From positions 62,001 to 126,000 of the forward strand of contig QGGY01000008.1 of NCBI GenBank assembly GCA_003148945.1: DNA of 64,000 nt. Reading direction: 5' to 3'. Each line of letters begins with the position of its first letter. The stretch's first letter is position 1. The position numbers and the translations under genes were made by a program. The stretch is from Murimonas intestini. Lineage in GTDB: Bacteria; Bacillota; Clostridia; Lachnospirales; Lachnospiraceae. Of this stretch, positions 15,715-25,425 are shown piece by piece. The notes under the pieces were generated by a model, which was given only the letters and a program-made list of their open reading frames with translations, was not told where the DNA came from and searched no databases.

Positions 15715-18036
15715 TTACTTTCTGACAAGAGCAGCCGGCAGAACATCCTTCATAGATTCCACAAAACGGATGTCCAGACCTCTCTTGATCTCTGACGCGA
15801 TCTCTTCCACGTCCGGCCTGTTCCTGGCAGGTACAAGAACGATCTTCATGCCTGCATTTTTGGCCGCCAGCAGTTTCTCCTTGAGCCCGCCTATGGGGAG
15901 GACCCTGCCACGGAGCGTGATCTCACCCGTCATAGCTATATCTGCCCTGACCGGTATCTCCGTTATGGCAGAAAGCATGGCTGTCGCCATCGTAATTCCG
16001 GCAGAAGGTCCATCCTTCGGCACTGCTCCCTCCGGAATATGTATGTGGATGTCATTTTCCTTAAAGAACTGCCCTGTTATGCCATATTCACCGCTCACAG
16101 AACGTATATAGCTGATCCCTGTCTGCGCTGACTCCTTCATCACATCGCCGAGCTGGCCTGTCAGAAGAAACTCTCCTTTGCCGGGCATGATATTCACTTC
16201 TATTTCCAGAGTATCACCGCCCACGCTGGTCCATGCCAGCCCCCGGACAATACCTACCTCATCGGCCTTGTTCAGCATATTGACACTGTATATCTCTTTT
16301 CCCAGATATTTTGACAGGCTGTTCTCTGTCACCTTCACCTGGGCCTTTTTATTTTCCAGTATTTCCCTGGCGGCCTTGCGGCAGATATCTCCAATCCGCC
16401 TCTCCAGCCCTCTCACTCCTGCTTCCTTCGTATAGCCGGAAATGATCTTCTTCAAAGCCCCGTCACTTATAGTGAAATTTGCATTTTCCAGGCCGTGCCT
16501 CTCGATCTGCTTATCCACCAGATGTTCCTTAGCTATATGAAGCTTCTCATTTTCAGTATAGCTGGATATCTCTATCACTTCCATCCTGTCAAGGAGCGGC
16601 CTTGGGATACTCTGAATATCATTTGCAGTTGCAATAAAGAGCACCTCCGACAAGTCAATAGGTATCTCCACGTAATGGTCACGGAACTTATTATTCTGTT
16701 CAGAATCCAGTACCTCCAGCAGCGCAGAAGAAGTATCTCCCTTGTAGTCACTGCTCACCTTGTCGATCTCATCAAGGAGCATCAAGGGATTTTTAACTCC
16801 TGCCATCTTCATCCCGTTTGCGATGCGGCCCGGCATAGCACCCACATATGTCCTTCTGTGGCCTCTGATCTCTGCCTCATCCCTGACTCCGCCAAGGCTG
16901 ATCCTGACATATTTCTTATTGAGAGCTCTGGCAACTGAGCGGGCTATGGACGTTTTACCTGTACCGGGAGGTCCTACAAGACACAGGATCGGGCTGTCAC
17001 CTTTTTTAGTCAGGATACGCACAGCCAAAAATTCCAGGATGCGCTCCTTTACCTTTTCCAGTCCGTAGTGGTCCGCCTCAAGTATGTCCCTGGCATTTCT
17101 CAGGTCTTTGTTATCCTTCGACGCCTTATTCCACGGAAGCTCCAGAAGAGTCTCTATATATCCCCTGATCACTGCGCTTTCCGATGAATTATTGCCTACA
17201 TTCTTAAAACGTTCTACTTCCTTTGCTATCTTTTCCTTTACTTCCGGGGAAGCCTTTAATTTCTTCAGTTCTTCCGCAAAGTGGTCCGCATCGGAGATCG
17301 TGGTGTCCTCACCAAGTTCTTCCCTGATCACCTTGAGCTGTTCTCTTAACAGGTATTCTTTCTGGCTCTTGTCTACCTTCTCCTTCACCTTCATCTGCAG
17401 CTCTTTTTTGATCTGCATGATCTGGACTTCATTGCTGAGTATCAGACAGAGAAGCTCGTAGCGGTCGCCTAAGCTCACCGCTTCCAGAATCTTCTGCTTT
17501 TCCTCATAATGAAGGGGGATATTAATAGATACCTGGTCTATCAGTTTGTCCAGCTCCTCCAGCTCAAGGAGCTGATGAACCAGCTCCTTGCTCATTTTTG
17601 CATGTTCAATACTATATGCCTGAAAGATCTCCTTCAGATTGCGTACCATCGCCTCATAGGCCGGGCCAGTCGGAAGGCTTCCGTCATCAGCCGGGAAACA
17701 GGCGATCTCCGCTTCCAGATACCCTGCAGCCTCATCCATATCCAGGAGCTCTGCCCTGTCGGTTCCCTCCACAAGGACACGGAAAATATTTTTAGGCAGT
17801 TTAATGACCTGCCGGATCTCTGCCAGGGTTCCAATCTTATATAAATCATTTATTGCCGGCTCATGAGTATCGGGATCCCTCTGTGTCACCACAAAGATCT
17901 TCTGATCCCTCAGCATAGCCTCCTCTACAGCTTTTATCGACTTATCCCTGCTGATGTCAAAATGGACGATCATAGACGGCAGGATAGTCATCCCGCGCAG
18001 GGCAACAGCCGGTATATTTTTTAATACTTCACTCAT
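15715..18036 (-). CDS. lon: ATP-dependent protease La (Lon)
   Basis: The 773-residue protein has an N-terminal LonN substrate domain, a coiled-coil linker, an AAA+ module with Walker [10 protein letters not shown] near residue 353 and Walker B LLDEIDK, and a C-terminal protease domain. The catalytic Ser lies in [14 protein letters not shown] and the catalytic Lys in [14 protein letters not shown]. Length is normal for LonA. It degrades damaged and some regulatory proteins in the cytoplasm. The start codon overlaps the end of clpX by four bases (ATGA type), indicating translational coupling. Confidence 0.98.
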   Translation of the reverse strand: MSEVLKNIPAVALRGMTILPSMIVHFDISRDKSIKAVEEAMLRDQKIFVVTQRDPDTHEPAINDLYKIGTLAEIRQVIKLPKNIFRVLVEGTDRAELLDMDEAAGYLEAEIACFPADDGSLPTGPAYEAMVRNLKEIFQAYSIEHAKMSKELVHQLLELEELDKLIDQVSINIPLHYEEKQKILEAVSLGDRYELLCLILSNEVQIMQIKKELQMKVKEKVDKSQKEYLLREQLKVIREELGEDTTISDADHFAEELKKLKASPEVKEKIAKEVERFKNVGNNSSESAVIRGYIETLLELPWNKASKDNKDLRNARDILEADHYGLEKVKERILEFLAVRILTKKGDSPILCLVGPPGTGKTSIARSVARALNKKYVRISLGGVRDEAEIRGHRRTYVGAMPGRIANGMKMAGVKNPLMLLDEIDKVSSDYKGDTSSALLEVLDSEQNNKFRDHYVEIPIDLSEVLFIATANDIQSIPRPLLDRMEVIEISSYTENEKLHIAKEHLVDKQIERHGLENANFTISDGALKKIISGYTKEAGVRGLERRIGDICRKAAREILENKKAQVKVTENSLSKYLGKEIYSVNMLNKADEVGIVRGLAWTSVGGDTLEIEVNIMPGKGEFLLTGQLGDVMKESAQTGISYIRSVSGEYGITGQFFKENDIHIHIPEGAVPKDGPSAGITMATAMLSAITEIPVRADIAMTGEITLRGRVLPIGGLKEKLLAAKNAGMKIVLVPARNRPDVEEIASEIKRGLDIRFVESMKDVLPAALVRK

Positions 18037-19319
18037 GCAGTTTCTTCAATCCTTTTTTTCTTGACACTCCGGCCGGGCAGCAGCTCTTTATGGATCAGTT
18101 TCGGCTCTCCCGTTCCTTCAATAGTGTCTTTTGTCACAACACATTTCTCAATAGTTTCATCTGACGGCACCGTATACATGATATCCATCATGGACTTTTC
18201 CAGAATAGCTCTGAGCCCTCTGGCGCCTGTCTTTCTCTTCAGTGATTTCTCAGCCACGGCTATAAGAGCCTCATCCTCGAATTCCAGGACTACGCCGTCC
18301 ATCTCAAACAGCTTCTTGTACTGCTTCACGATAGAGTTCTTCGGCTCCTTCAATATTTTCAGCAGTGCTTCACTGTCCAGTGAATCCAGGGAAACCACCA
18401 CGGGCACACGGCCTATGATCTCAGGGATCATACCGAACTTGACAAAATCCTGGGGAAGTACCTGCTTTAACAGTTCTCCCACATTTTTATCCTTCTTATC
18501 AGCAACAGATGCATTAAAACCTATGGCTTTCTTATCCAGACGGCCCTCGATGATCTTCTCCAGGCCTTCAAATGCTCCGCCGCAGATGAAAAGAATATTT
18601 GTAGTATCAATCTGAAGCAGTTCCTGGTGCGGGTGTTTCCTGCCTCCCTGGGGCGGCACAGATGCAACCGTACCTTCCAGGATCTTCAGCAGCGCCTGCT
18701 GGACACCTTCGCCTGACACATCACGTGTAATAGACGCATTCTCAGATTTTCTTGTGATCTTGTCTATCTCATCTATATATATGATCCCATACTCAGCTCT
18801 TGGAATATCATAGTCAGCGGCCTGAATGAGCTTTAACAGGATATTTTCCACATCCTCGCCTACGTAACCGGCCTCTGTCAGAGCTGTGGCGTCTGCGATC
18901 GCAAAAGGCACATTCAGCATCTTTGCCAATGTCTGTGCCAGAAGCGTCTTACCTGAGCCTGTCGGCCCCAGCATCAGGATATTGCTCTTCTGAAGCTCCA
19001 CACCGATCTCCCTGACAGCAGTCACCCTCTTATAGTGGTTATATACTGCCACAGCCAATGCCTTCTTTGCATCATCCTGCCCGATGACATAGTCATCGAG
19101 AAAGCCTTTGATCTCTTCCGGCTTCATCAGATTGATAAAACCTTCTGTATCAATATCGTAGTCATCGTCCAGTTCTTCCTCCACGATCTCAGAGCATATT
19201 TCAATACACTCATCGCAGATATACACTCCGTCAGGACCTGCAATCAGCTTGCGGACCTGATCTTCTGATTTATTACAAAAAGAACATCTTACTTTCTGTT
19301 CTCCAATTTTCCCTGCCAT
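18033..19319 (-). CDS. clpX: ClpX, ATPase subunit of ClpXP
   Basis: The 428-residue protein starts with a zinc-binding domain: [10 protein letters not shown] and [11 protein letters not shown] supply four cysteines. The AAA+ module has Walker [14 protein letters not shown] near residue 116 and Walker [11 protein letters not shown]. The pore loop GYVGEDVE and the ClpP-docking loop region (IGFNA) are present. It unfolds substrates for ClpP. It sits between clpP and lon; a GAGGTG ribosome site precedes the ATG. A hairpin lies in the 116 bp gap to clpP. Confidence 0.98.
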   Translation of the reverse strand: MAGKIGEQKVRCSFCNKSEDQVRKLIAGPDGVYICDECIEICSEIVEEELDDDYDIDTEGFINLMKPEEIKGFLDDYVIGQDDAKKALAVAVYNHYKRVTAVREIGVELQKSNILMLGPTGSGKTLLAQTLAKMLNVPFAIADATALTEAGYVGEDVENILLKLIQAADYDIPRAEYGIIYIDEIDKITRKSENASITRDVSGEGVQQALLKILEGTVASVPPQGGRKHPHQELLQIDTTNILFICGGAFEGLEKIIEGRLDKKAIGFNASVADKKDKNVGELLKQVLPQDFVKFGMIPEIIGRVPVVVSLDSLDSEALLKILKEPKNSIVKQYKKLFEMDGVVLEFEDEALIAVAEKSLKRKTGARGLRAILEKSMMDIMYTVPSDETIEKCVVTKDTIEGTGEPKLIHKELLPGRSVKKKRIEETA

Positions 19320-19392
19320 TTCTTCACCTCATAAATATATTTCCTAAGGTAACCGGCCCTCATCGGCCAGTCCATTATTTCCTAAGTTGCAT

Positions 19393-19424
19393 TAAGACCC
19401 CCGCCCATCTGAGCAGGAGTCTTA
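19393..19424 (-). other. Hairpin between clpP and clpX
   Basis: Nine-base arms (19393-19401 and 19416-19424) with one mismatch form a hairpin just after the clpP stop codon. No T-run follows on the minus strand, so it looks like a processing or stability element rather than a full terminator. Confidence 0.4.
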
Positions 19425-19435
19425 TCTTATGCTTA

Positions 19436-20017
19436 TTACCTGTGTGCAATCACACTATCGATAATCCCGTATGCCTTTGCTTCTTCCGCACTCATATAAT
19501 GGTCTCTTTCAGTATCCACTTCGATGACTTCCAGAGGCTGTCCGGTGTTTGCCGCCAGTTCCTGATTCAGTTTCTTCTTTGTCTGCAGGATCTGATCTGC
19601 AACTATTTTAATATCTGTTGCCTGTCCCTTTGCACCGCCTGAAGGCTGGTGGATCATAATCTCAGCATTGGGAAGCGCAAAACGCTTTCCTTTTGCTCCG
19701 CCCGCCAGAAGGAAGGCACCCATACTGGCTGCCATACCCATACAGATTGTGGAGACATCGCATTTAATATAGTGCATTGTATCATAAATCGCCCATCCGG
19801 CTGAAACAGAACCTCCCGGACTGTTGATATACAAATGTATATCCTTTCCCGGATCCTCGGATTCCAGGAACAGCAGCTGCGCAACTATTAAGTTGGCGCT
19901 GACATCGTTAACCTCTTCTCCAAGGAATATGATCCTGTCACTTAATAATCTTGAATAGATATCATAGGATCTTTCGCCTCTGCTTGTCTGTTCAATGACA
20001 TATGGCACTAAGCTCAT
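19436..20017 (-). CDS. clpP: ClpP protease subunit
   Basis: The 193-residue serine peptidase has the catalytic Ser in [14 protein letters not shown], the catalytic His in [12 protein letters not shown] and the Asp further on in [14 protein letters not shown]. The N terminus [25 protein letters not shown] matches mature Firmicute ClpP. It forms the tetradecameric chamber used with ClpX. AGGAGA precedes the ATG. It follows tig by 70 bp. Confidence 0.98.
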   Translation of the reverse strand: MSLVPYVIEQTSRGERSYDIYSRLLSDRIIFLGEEVNDVSANLIVAQLLFLESEDPGKDIHLYINSPGGSVSAGWAIYDTMHYIKCDVSTICMGMAASMGAFLLAGGAKGKRFALPNAEIMIHQPSGGAKGQATDIKIVADQILQTKKKLNQELAANTGQPLEVIEVDTERDHYMSAEEAKAYGIIDSVIAHR

Positions 20018-20087
20018 GATGATTCTCCTCTCATAGAGCTACCATCCGCTGCGCGGCCAGTAAACTCTTAAATGCCTTTAATTTCAA

Positions 20088-21374
20088 TTAAACCTCTTTA
20101 GCTGCCTCAGTTACAAGAGCAACTGCTTCCTGGATAGCCAGATCATTCTTCATCTGGTCTCTCTCAGCATCGCCCATAAGTTCTTTTAACTTATCAGCTT
20201 CCATCTTATACATTTCAGCCATCTTGGCGATCTCTTCATCCATCTTTTCATCGCTGATCTCAATGTTTTCAGCTTTAGCAACAGCTTCTAATACAAGGCT
20301 GTTCTGGATACGCTTCTCAGCTTCCGGCCTCATCTGCTCAAATAACTTCTCTGCTGTCATGCCTGTGAACTGGAAGTACTGCTCGATGGTAAGTCCCTGT
20401 GACTGGATCCTTCTTGCGAAATCATCTGCCATCTGTCTTACCTGCTCGTCTACCATTGCACCCGGGATCTCCATCTCGGCATTTTCAACGATCTTGGCAA
20501 CAACCTTGTTCTGTTTAGCTGTCTTAGCTTCAGCAGCCTTTTTCTCAGACAGGTTCTTGCGGATGTCTTCTTTGTATTCTTCCATTGTCTCAAATTCAGA
20601 CACATCTTTAGCAAAATCATCATCTGCTTCAGGAAGCTCTTTTACTTTGATCTCATTTACTTTGCATTTAAATACTGCTGCTTTTCCTGCCAGCTCTGCT
20701 GCCTGGTACTCTTCTGGGAAAGTCACGTTAACTTCCATGTCTTCGCCCAGCTTAGCCCCTACAAGCTGATCTTCAAATCCCGGGATAAAGCTTCCGGAAC
20801 CGATAGTCAGGCTGTAATTCTCGCCCTTGCCGCCGTCAAATGCAACCCCGTCAACAAATCCTTCGAAGTCTAATTTGATGATGTCGCCGTTTTCAACAGC
20901 TCTGTCATCTACATCGATCATTCTGGAATTGTTTTCTCTCTCTTTGTCGATCTCCTTCTGGATCTCTTCATCTGTCACTTCAACAGGTGTCTTTTCAACT
21001 TCCACACCCATGTAATCACCTAATGTGACAACAGGCTTAACAGCAACTTCTGCTGTGAAGATGAAAGTCTTGCCTTTTTCAATCTGAACCACGTCAATCT
21101 TAGGACGTGACACGATATCCAGTTCACAGTTCTCTATTTCCTTTGCATACGCTTCAGGAATCAGCTCATTTGCCGCATCTTCATAGAAAACTCCCTTGCC
21201 GTACATCTTTTCGATCATAGCAAGAGGTGCTTTTCCTTTACGGAATCCCGGCATAGAGATCTTGCCTTTATTCTTCTGGTATACTTTCTGGATTGCATTG
21301 TTAAAATCTTCAGCGGCTGTCTCAATTGTCAGCTTCGCCATGTTCTTCTCTAACTTCTCTACCTGTAAACTCAT
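20088..21374 (-). CDS. tig: Trigger factor
   Basis: The 428-residue protein has the ribosome-docking signature GFRKGKAPLAMIEKMYG near residue 45, a central FKBP-type isomerase domain (DIIKLDFEGFVDG through the GSGSFIPGFEDQLVG segment), and the long helical C-terminal arms. It chaperones nascent chains at the ribosome exit. It is the first gene of the quality-control cluster. The start has AAGGAGG about 12 bases upstream; a TATACT box on the minus strand at 21471-21476 is a plausible -10. Confidence 0.97.
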   Translation of the reverse strand: MSLQVEKLEKNMAKLTIETAAEDFNNAIQKVYQKNKGKISMPGFRKGKAPLAMIEKMYGKGVFYEDAANELIPEAYAKEIENCELDIVSRPKIDVVQIEKGKTFIFTAEVAVKPVVTLGDYMGVEVEKTPVEVTDEEIQKEIDKERENNSRMIDVDDRAVENGDIIKLDFEGFVDGVAFDGGKGENYSLTIGSGSFIPGFEDQLVGAKLGEDMEVNVTFPEEYQAAELAGKAAVFKCKVNEIKVKELPEADDDFAKDVSEFETMEEYKEDIRKNLSEKKAAEAKTAKQNKVVAKIVENAEMEIPGAMVDEQVRQMADDFARRIQSQGLTIEQYFQFTGMTAEKLFEQMRPEAEKRIQNSLVLEAVAKAENIEISDEKMDEEIAKMAEMYKMEADKLKELMGDAERDQMKNDLAIQEAVALVTEAAKEV

Positions 21375-21518
21375 GTTATCCTATTTCCTCCTTGATTCTT
21401 ATATGAAAAGCTTCAGGCACAGCTAAAGCCTAAACTGCCTAAACTTATCCATACTTACAGTCATTTTAATAGTATAGCATACGCATTTCCAAAATGCCAC
21501 CCTTTTTTCAGCGCTTTA

Positions 21519-22073
21519 TCAACTTTTTAGAAACATTACTGACTGGCCTATTTTAACGGCCTCATGGCTTCCCACAAGCTGTTCGGCCAACTTTAAAGCA
21601 AAGGGAAGCGCTGTACCCATCCCCCTGCTGGTGGTGATATTCCCATCCACCACCACGTCCTCTTCCAGCACCCGGGCTCCCTTAAGCCTGTCCTCAAATC
21701 CGGGATAGCATACGGCATCTCTGCCCTCCAGCAGTCCCAGGTCCCCAAGAACACTCGGTGCAGCACAGATAGCTGCAATTTTTCTGCCTGCCCCTGCCGC
21801 CTCTCTAAGCAGCCCGCACAGCCCTCTGTGTTCTCCCAGATTCCTTGTGCCCGGCATTCCGCCGGGCAGGACCAGCATGTCTGCATCCCCAAAATCACAC
21901 TCTTCAAACAGAACATCCGCCTCCACATGTATCTCATGCGCCCCGCAGATATTCCTGCTTCCGGTAACAGAGACAGTCTGAATCCCAATTCCTGCCCTCC
22001 TTAAAATATCCACAACAGTCAATCCCTCAATCTCCTCAAACCCATCTGCCAAAAACAAATATACTCTGCCCAT
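21519..22073 (-). CDS. DJ-1/PfpI family protein
   Basis: A start at 22073 gives MGRVYLFLADGFEEIEG with AGGAGG six bases upstream; the open frame extends further but without a better site. The 184-residue protein has the DJ-1 layout: the conserved Glu in DGFEEIE, the LPGGMPG loop, and the nucleophile elbow AAICAAPSVLG with the reactive Cys. Bacterial relatives are annotated ThiJ-like or glyoxalase/deglycase-like; the exact activity cannot be deduced. It is monocistronic, transcribed in the same direction as tig. Confidence 0.9.
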   Translation of the reverse strand: MGRVYLFLADGFEEIEGLTVVDILRRAGIGIQTVSVTGSRNICGAHEIHVEADVLFEECDFGDADMLVLPGGMPGTRNLGEHRGLCGLLREAAGAGRKIAAICAAPSVLGDLGLLEGRDAVCYPGFEDRLKGARVLEEDVVVDGNITTSRGMGTALPFALKLAEQLVGSHEAVKIGQSVMFLKS

Positions 22074-22208
22074 CATTAACCTCCTGATCTTCACATGCCC
22101 GCGCATATACCGCCGCATGATACCTTGTGCTATAACAGTTCCATAATTGTTATTTTAACAGAAGATGGGGAGGATTTCTACTCTAATTGTGGGACTGCAG
22201 ATGATTAC

Positions 22209-22550
22209 TGGCTGAGAGGACGCTTTGCATTGTGAATGGTGAATCAGCGTGAGGAACAGGCAGGCGGCCAGGTGGTATCGTGGTTCTGTCCGAACCGCTG
22301 CGTCCTGAAAATCTAAGGCTCCAAAGTCTGCTCGAACCGTGAAAGGCGGCCGGAAACTCGGTCCGTTTGCCCGATGCAAACGCCCCTCAGACAGCTCCGG
22401 CCTTGAGCGCAAGCGCTCACTTTCACTGACCGCAGCCTCTGGAGCCTAAGATTTTCATGTCCTCGCTATAGTCCTTCACCGCGATACCACCTGGCCGCCT
22501 GCCTGTTCCTCACGCTGATGCTATAGTTCTTGGTGCAAAGCTGGCTCCCA
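22209..22550. repeat. Multi-armed inverted-repeat element, possible structured RNA or MITE
   Basis: The 597 bp gap between the DJ-1 and CYTH genes holds no credible gene but a nested fold. The outer arms at 22243-22280 and 22482-22519 are perfect 38 bp inverted repeats, continued outward by GCTTTGCA/TGCAAAGC (22222-22229 and 22534-22541). Inside are an 18 bp pairing with one mismatch (22305-22322 with 22440-22457), GTGAAAG/CTTTCAC (22339-22345 with 22420-22426), GGCCGGA/TCCGGCC, and three small hairpins: GGTTC-N5-GAACC (22282-22296), CGTTTGC-N5-GCAAACG (22364-22382) and GAGCGC-AA-GCGCTC-like (22405-22418). Strand and function are unknown. It could be a structured noncoding RNA or a non-autonomous palindromic mobile element. 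Confidence 0.75.
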
Positions 22551-22656
22551 TAATGAGGAGGGAGGATAAGTGAAGTCATTACGTTATTGGATTCCCGGAA
22601 TAGAATGAAATCAGCAATATATTTACCGCATATCTTGTAAAAATATAATCTTTTTA

Positions 22657-22665
22657 TGGTATACT
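22657..22665 (+). promoter_or_regulatory. Extended -10 promoter for CYTH gene
   Basis: TGG immediately followed by TATACT lies about 50 bp upstream of the CYTH start, an extended -10 arrangement seen at several genes in this window. TTGTAA stands 19 bp upstream as a weak -35. Confidence 0.45.
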
Positions 22666-22715
22666 AATAAACATCACCGCATTCTCATCATAATCAAAAC
22701 CAGGAGGTCATTAGC

Positions 22716-23186
22716 ATGGAAATTGAACGTAAATATCTGATTGAAGAATTGCCGGAAGATCTTGAGAATTATCCTTTTCATATCATTGAGCAGGGATACC
22801 TTAATACGGAGCCTGTTGTGCGCATACGGCGGCAGGATGATGACTATATACTTACCTATAAATCAAAGGGGCTTATGGTGAGGGAAGAATATAATCTGCC
22901 TCTGACAAAAGAAGCTTATGAACATCTGTCTTCTAAAGTGGACGGATATATGATAAGCAAGACACGTTATCTGATTCCTCTGGATGCCGGACATACTATC
23001 GAGCTTGATATTTTTCACGGCCATCTGGACGGGCTGAAGATGGCTGAAGTGGAGTTTGCCGCCAAAGAAGAAGCAGACAGTTTTGTGCCTCCTCTCTGGT
23101 TTGGCAGAGATGTCACTTTTTCCGGCGAGTACCATAACAGTCAGCTCAGTCAGAACGACAGCAGGCCGCAGACACCGGGAAAATAA
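22716..23186 (+). CDS. CYTH-domain protein (triphosphate tunnel metalloenzyme)
   Basis: The 156-residue protein opens with MEIERKYLI, the ExExK signature of CYTH/triphosphate tunnel enzymes. Downstream charged strands such as VRIRRQ, YILTYKSKG, KTRYLIPL and ELDIFHG provide the alternating Arg/Lys/Glu residues of the tunnel. Members act as tripolyphosphatases, thiamine triphosphatases or class IV adenylate cyclases; small bacterial single-domain forms most often hydrolyse inorganic triphosphate, but this cannot be decided here. AGGAGG precedes the ATG. It is monocistronic and flanked by the inverted-repeat element. Confidence 0.9.
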   Translation: MEIERKYLIEELPEDLENYPFHIIEQGYLNTEPVVRIRRQDDDYILTYKSKGLMVREEYNLPLTKEAYEHLSSKVDGYMISKTRYLIPLDAGHTIELDIFHGHLDGLKMAEVEFAAKEEADSFVPPLWFGRDVTFSGEYHNSQLSQNDSRPQTPGK

Positions 23187-23247
23187 ACTCCCGGTCCTCT
23201 GCGGCCCGCAATTCATGTTAATTTTTGTTATCTTCTTAAACCATTTT

Positions 23248-23445
23248 TCACATACGCTGATTGATATATCCCATCATTTCCTCAACTGTTAAACAGTCAT
23301 CAGGAAGATAATAATCTCTTCTCTCCAGTCTGCGTTCAATCAGATCCGCCTGCCATCTTGCTGCCGTACAGCAGACTCCAGACAGTAATCCTGTCCCCAT
23401 CACTTTGCTAGTTTCCAGTTTCATTCCAAGCTCCAGTAATTTCAT
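23248..23445 (-). CDS. Small hypothetical protein
   Basis: A 65-residue frame has AGGAGAG a few bases before its ATG. The sequence begins MKLLELGMKLETSKVMG, contains two adjacent cysteines (VCCTAARW) and a charged segment with RRLERRDYYLPDD. I recognise no family. The ribosome site and a balanced composition support it as a real gene. It lies on the opposite strand between the CYTH gene and the XRE regulator. Confidence 0.5.
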   Translation of the reverse strand: MKLLELGMKLETSKVMGTGLLSGVCCTAARWQADLIERRLERRDYYLPDDCLTVEEMMGYINQRM

Positions 23446-23538
23446 ATTCTCTCTCCTGCTTCCTACATTAAATTATGACATCATGATATAACTATATTAC
23501 TATCAAACAGTTGATTTTTGCAACACTTTGTTGCTATT

Positions 23539-23609
23539 TTCTGTAACATAATCCCCTTCTGATACATTCTGTAACTGAATCGACTATTCTTTGCAATTAT
23601 TGGTATAAT
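23539..23609 (+). promoter_or_regulatory. Promoter and direct-repeat candidate operator of XRE gene
   Basis: TTCTGTAAC occurs at 23539-23547 and again at 23567-23575, each followed by a similar AAT-C tail, 28 bp apart. Downstream, TGG plus TATAAT (23601-23609) forms an extended -10 box 27 bp before the XRE start. The repeats are a candidate autoregulatory site. Confidence 0.45.
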
Positions 23610-23635
23610 AGGTACAGTTTAAGGGGGGTGATTAC

Positions 23636-23995
23636 ATGCAATCTACTTTAGGAGAACGTCTTAAAATACTACGCCACAATAACAACATGACTCAGGAAGA
23701 GGTAAGCAAGTATCTCAATGTACAACGTCAGTCATACTCACATTATGAAAACGATAAGCGTATGCCTTCCCTGGATATACTTATACGCCTCACAAAACTG
23801 TACAGTATATCCCTGACTTCCCTGCTCGATGCTGCTGCCTCATATGAAGAAGAAGTAAACAACGTACATCTTATCCCGCTCAATCAGACTGAGGCAGGTA
23901 TAATCTGTGATTACCGAGCTTTGTCCCCTGTACACCAAAACGACGTGCTGGACTATCTTGCATTCAAAAAATTCGTTTCTGGCAGAAAGGAATAA
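23636..23995 (+). CDS. XRE-family transcriptional regulator
   Basis: The 119-residue protein has an N-terminal Cro/CI helix-turn-helix over residues 5-60 (LGERLKILRHNNNMTQEEV, then LNVQRQSYSHYENDKRMPS, then LDILIRLTKLYSISLTSLL). The C-terminal half (LIPLNQTEAGIICDYRALSP) is short and of unknown role. A run of six G residues provides the ribosome site 9 bases before the ATG. A second XRE gene follows within 165 bp. No toxin, phage or peptide gene adjoins, so the target is unclear. Confidence 0.9.
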   Translation: MQSTLGERLKILRHNNNMTQEEVSKYLNVQRQSYSHYENDKRMPSLDILIRLTKLYSISLTSLLDAAASYEEEVNNVHLIPLNQTEAGIICDYRALSPVHQNDVLDYLAFKKFVSGRKE

Positions 23996-24112
23996 GGCTG
24001 CCGTTTTCCCCTATTACTTCTATCATGGTTTTCAGCTGATATTATACTACTACATCTCACTTTTTGCAACTTATTACTTCGCAAAAGTTAATATATAGTT
24101 TGTTCAGTTTTT

Positions 24113-24148
24113 CTTTTGACAAGACTACACTATATGTATTGTCAAAAG
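24113..24148 (+). promoter_or_regulatory. Inverted repeat ahead of second XRE gene
   Basis: Perfect 10 bp arms CTTTTGACAA (24113-24122) and TTGTCAAAAG (24139-24148) are separated by 16 bp. The left arm contains TTGACA and the right arm abuts the ribosome site. This is a plausible dimer operator for autoregulation; it could also act as an RNA hairpin that hides the start. Confidence 0.6.
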
Positions 24149-24159
24149 GAGGCTTAAAT

Positions 24160-24405
24160 ATGGATAAAGACCAGATTAAGCAAAAACATATTAAAGAGTA
24201 CCGCCAAATCGGTCTCCTCATCGCTTATCACAGAAAGCTGAACGGCTATACGCAGCAGCAGCTGGCTAAAAGCATCAACATAAGCCGTACCCATTTAAGT
24301 AATATAGAGGCTCCTGATGCTGCCACATCTTTTTCCCTTGAGATACTGTTTCAGATCTCGGATGCATTAAATGTTCCAGTCAAGAAGTTTTTTGAATTTG
24401 AATAA
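24160..24405 (+). CDS. Small XRE-family regulator
   Basis: An ATG at 24160 with AAAGGAGG seven bases upstream gives 81 residues; the longer open frame to 24064 lacks a ribosome site. The protein is nearly all helix-turn-helix: IGLLIAYHRKLNGYTQQQL, AKSINISRTHLSNIEAP, then LEILFQISDALNVPVKKFF. With no effector domain it probably binds DNA as a constitutive or partner-dependent dimer. The upstream palindrome is its likely operator. Confidence 0.88.
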   Translation: MDKDQIKQKHIKEYRQIGLLIAYHRKLNGYTQQQLAKSINISRTHLSNIEAPDAATSFSLEILFQISDALNVPVKKFFEFE

Positions 24406-24427
24406 CCAATATGACCATAATAACGGC

Positions 24428-24462
24428 AAGGGTGCTGCATTTTAAACTGCAGCACCCTTTAA
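24428..24462. terminator. Bidirectional terminator between XRE and SUF genes
   Basis: Perfect 12 bp arms AAGGGTGCTGCA and TGCAGCACCCTT (24428-24439 and 24448-24459) with an 8-base loop stand between convergent genes. T-runs are short on both sides, about three on the plus strand. Confidence 0.75.
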
Positions 24463-24501
24463 CTGTCCCCTTCTATCTAAACCACCTGTTTTCGTTCAGA
24501 A

Positions 24502-25425
24502 CTATTTCAGGAAGTCTTCGATTATAACAGCCTCCGCTTCAGACTCTGTCAGCCCGAAAGTACGCAGCTTGATAAGCTGGGCGCTGTTTATTCTCCCGAT
24601 CGCAGCTTCATGGATGATCTGGGCATCCAGATAGTTGGCATTGATTTCAGGAATTGAGGAGACTCTGGCCTGATCCATGATAATAGAATCACATTGTATA
24701 TGGGCATGGCAAAGGGCATTCCCCACTGCTTTCGGATGGAATACCTGGCTGGATCTGCCTCTGGCCACAGAACGCGATACGATCTGAGCGGAACTGTCAT
24801 CTCCATTTAACTGCACTTCCATATTAGAAATGGCGCTCTGCTCCCCATGGGTCATCAGCTTTTCAGTCACATACAGCCTTGCATTTTTCCCTGCTTCCAC
24901 ATATGTTTCTCTGACAGTTGAATCAACGCCCTTTATCTGTGCCGTGTCCAGAGTGAAAACCGAATTCTCTCCCATATAAATCTTTGTTGCTGGATTGAGT
25001 ATTTTCTCCCCTGTCCCCTCTCCTTCCCCGTAATGTTTTTCTTCGTAGCGTACTGCTGCATTTTTCCCTACATGGAAGGAATGGATGCCGTCATGTCTTG
25101 CTTCATTGCACCCATCATTGTGTATGGCACAGCCGGCCACTATAATTACGTCCGCACCATCTTCCACATAGAAATCATTATAGACTACATCCGTCATACC
25201 GGATGCCGCTACCACTACAGGTATGTGTATCTCTTCTCCCTTTGTCCCTCCGCTGATATAGACATCTATGCCAGGATTATCCTTTTTCTTTACAATCCTG
25301 ATATTTTCTGTATCTCCATGGCAGACTGCCTGCCCGTTATATCTCAGGTTAAAAGCGCCTTTCTGTCTGAATCCTCTCTCATCTATGAATTTTAATATCC
25401 TACTCGTCACTGCATCCAGTTTCAT
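24502..25425 (-). CDS. SufB/SufD-like scaffold of minimal SUF system (SmsB type)
   Basis: A start at 25425 (MKLDAVTSRILKF, GAGGAGGT seven bases upstream) gives 307 residues and overlaps the end of the ATPase gene by 26 bp. The C-terminal two thirds are a SufBD beta-helix core: repeated GENSVFTLDTAQIKG, VEAGKNARLYV, MEVQLNGDDSSAQIVSRSVARG and QCDSIIMDQARVSSIPEI. The N terminus is shorter than in SufB or SufD of aerobic bacteria. Together with one ATPase it matches the two-gene SUF-like minimal system known from archaea and anaerobes. It should assemble iron-sulfur clusters in the cytoplasm. No SufS desulfurase or SufU is adjacent. Confidence 0.88.
   Translation of the reverse strand: MKLDAVTSRILKFIDERGFRQKGAFNLRYNGQAVCHGDTENIRIVKKKDNPGIDVYISGGTKGEEIHIPVVVAASGMTDVVYNDFYVEDGADVIIVAGCAIHNDGCNEARHDGIHSFHVGKNAAVRYEEKHYGEGEGTGEKILNPATKIYMGENSVFTLDTAQIKGVDSTVRETYVEAGKNARLYVTEKLMTHGEQSAISNMEVQLNGDDSSAQIVSRSVARGRSSQVFHPKAVGNALCHAHIQCDSIIMDQARVSSIPEINANYLDAQIIHEAAIGRINSAQLIKLRTFGLTESEAEAVIIEDFLK

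Noticed and set aside
19320..19435. Full terminator between clpP and clpX
   Set aside because: The hairpin there has no T-run in the direction of transcription; a processing or stability hairpin is more likely.
22155..22412. 85-residue minus-strand frame rich in Arg, Pro and Ala
   Set aside because: It lies inside the inverted-repeat element, has no ribosome site at its start and its composition follows the palindrome, so it is not treated as a gene.
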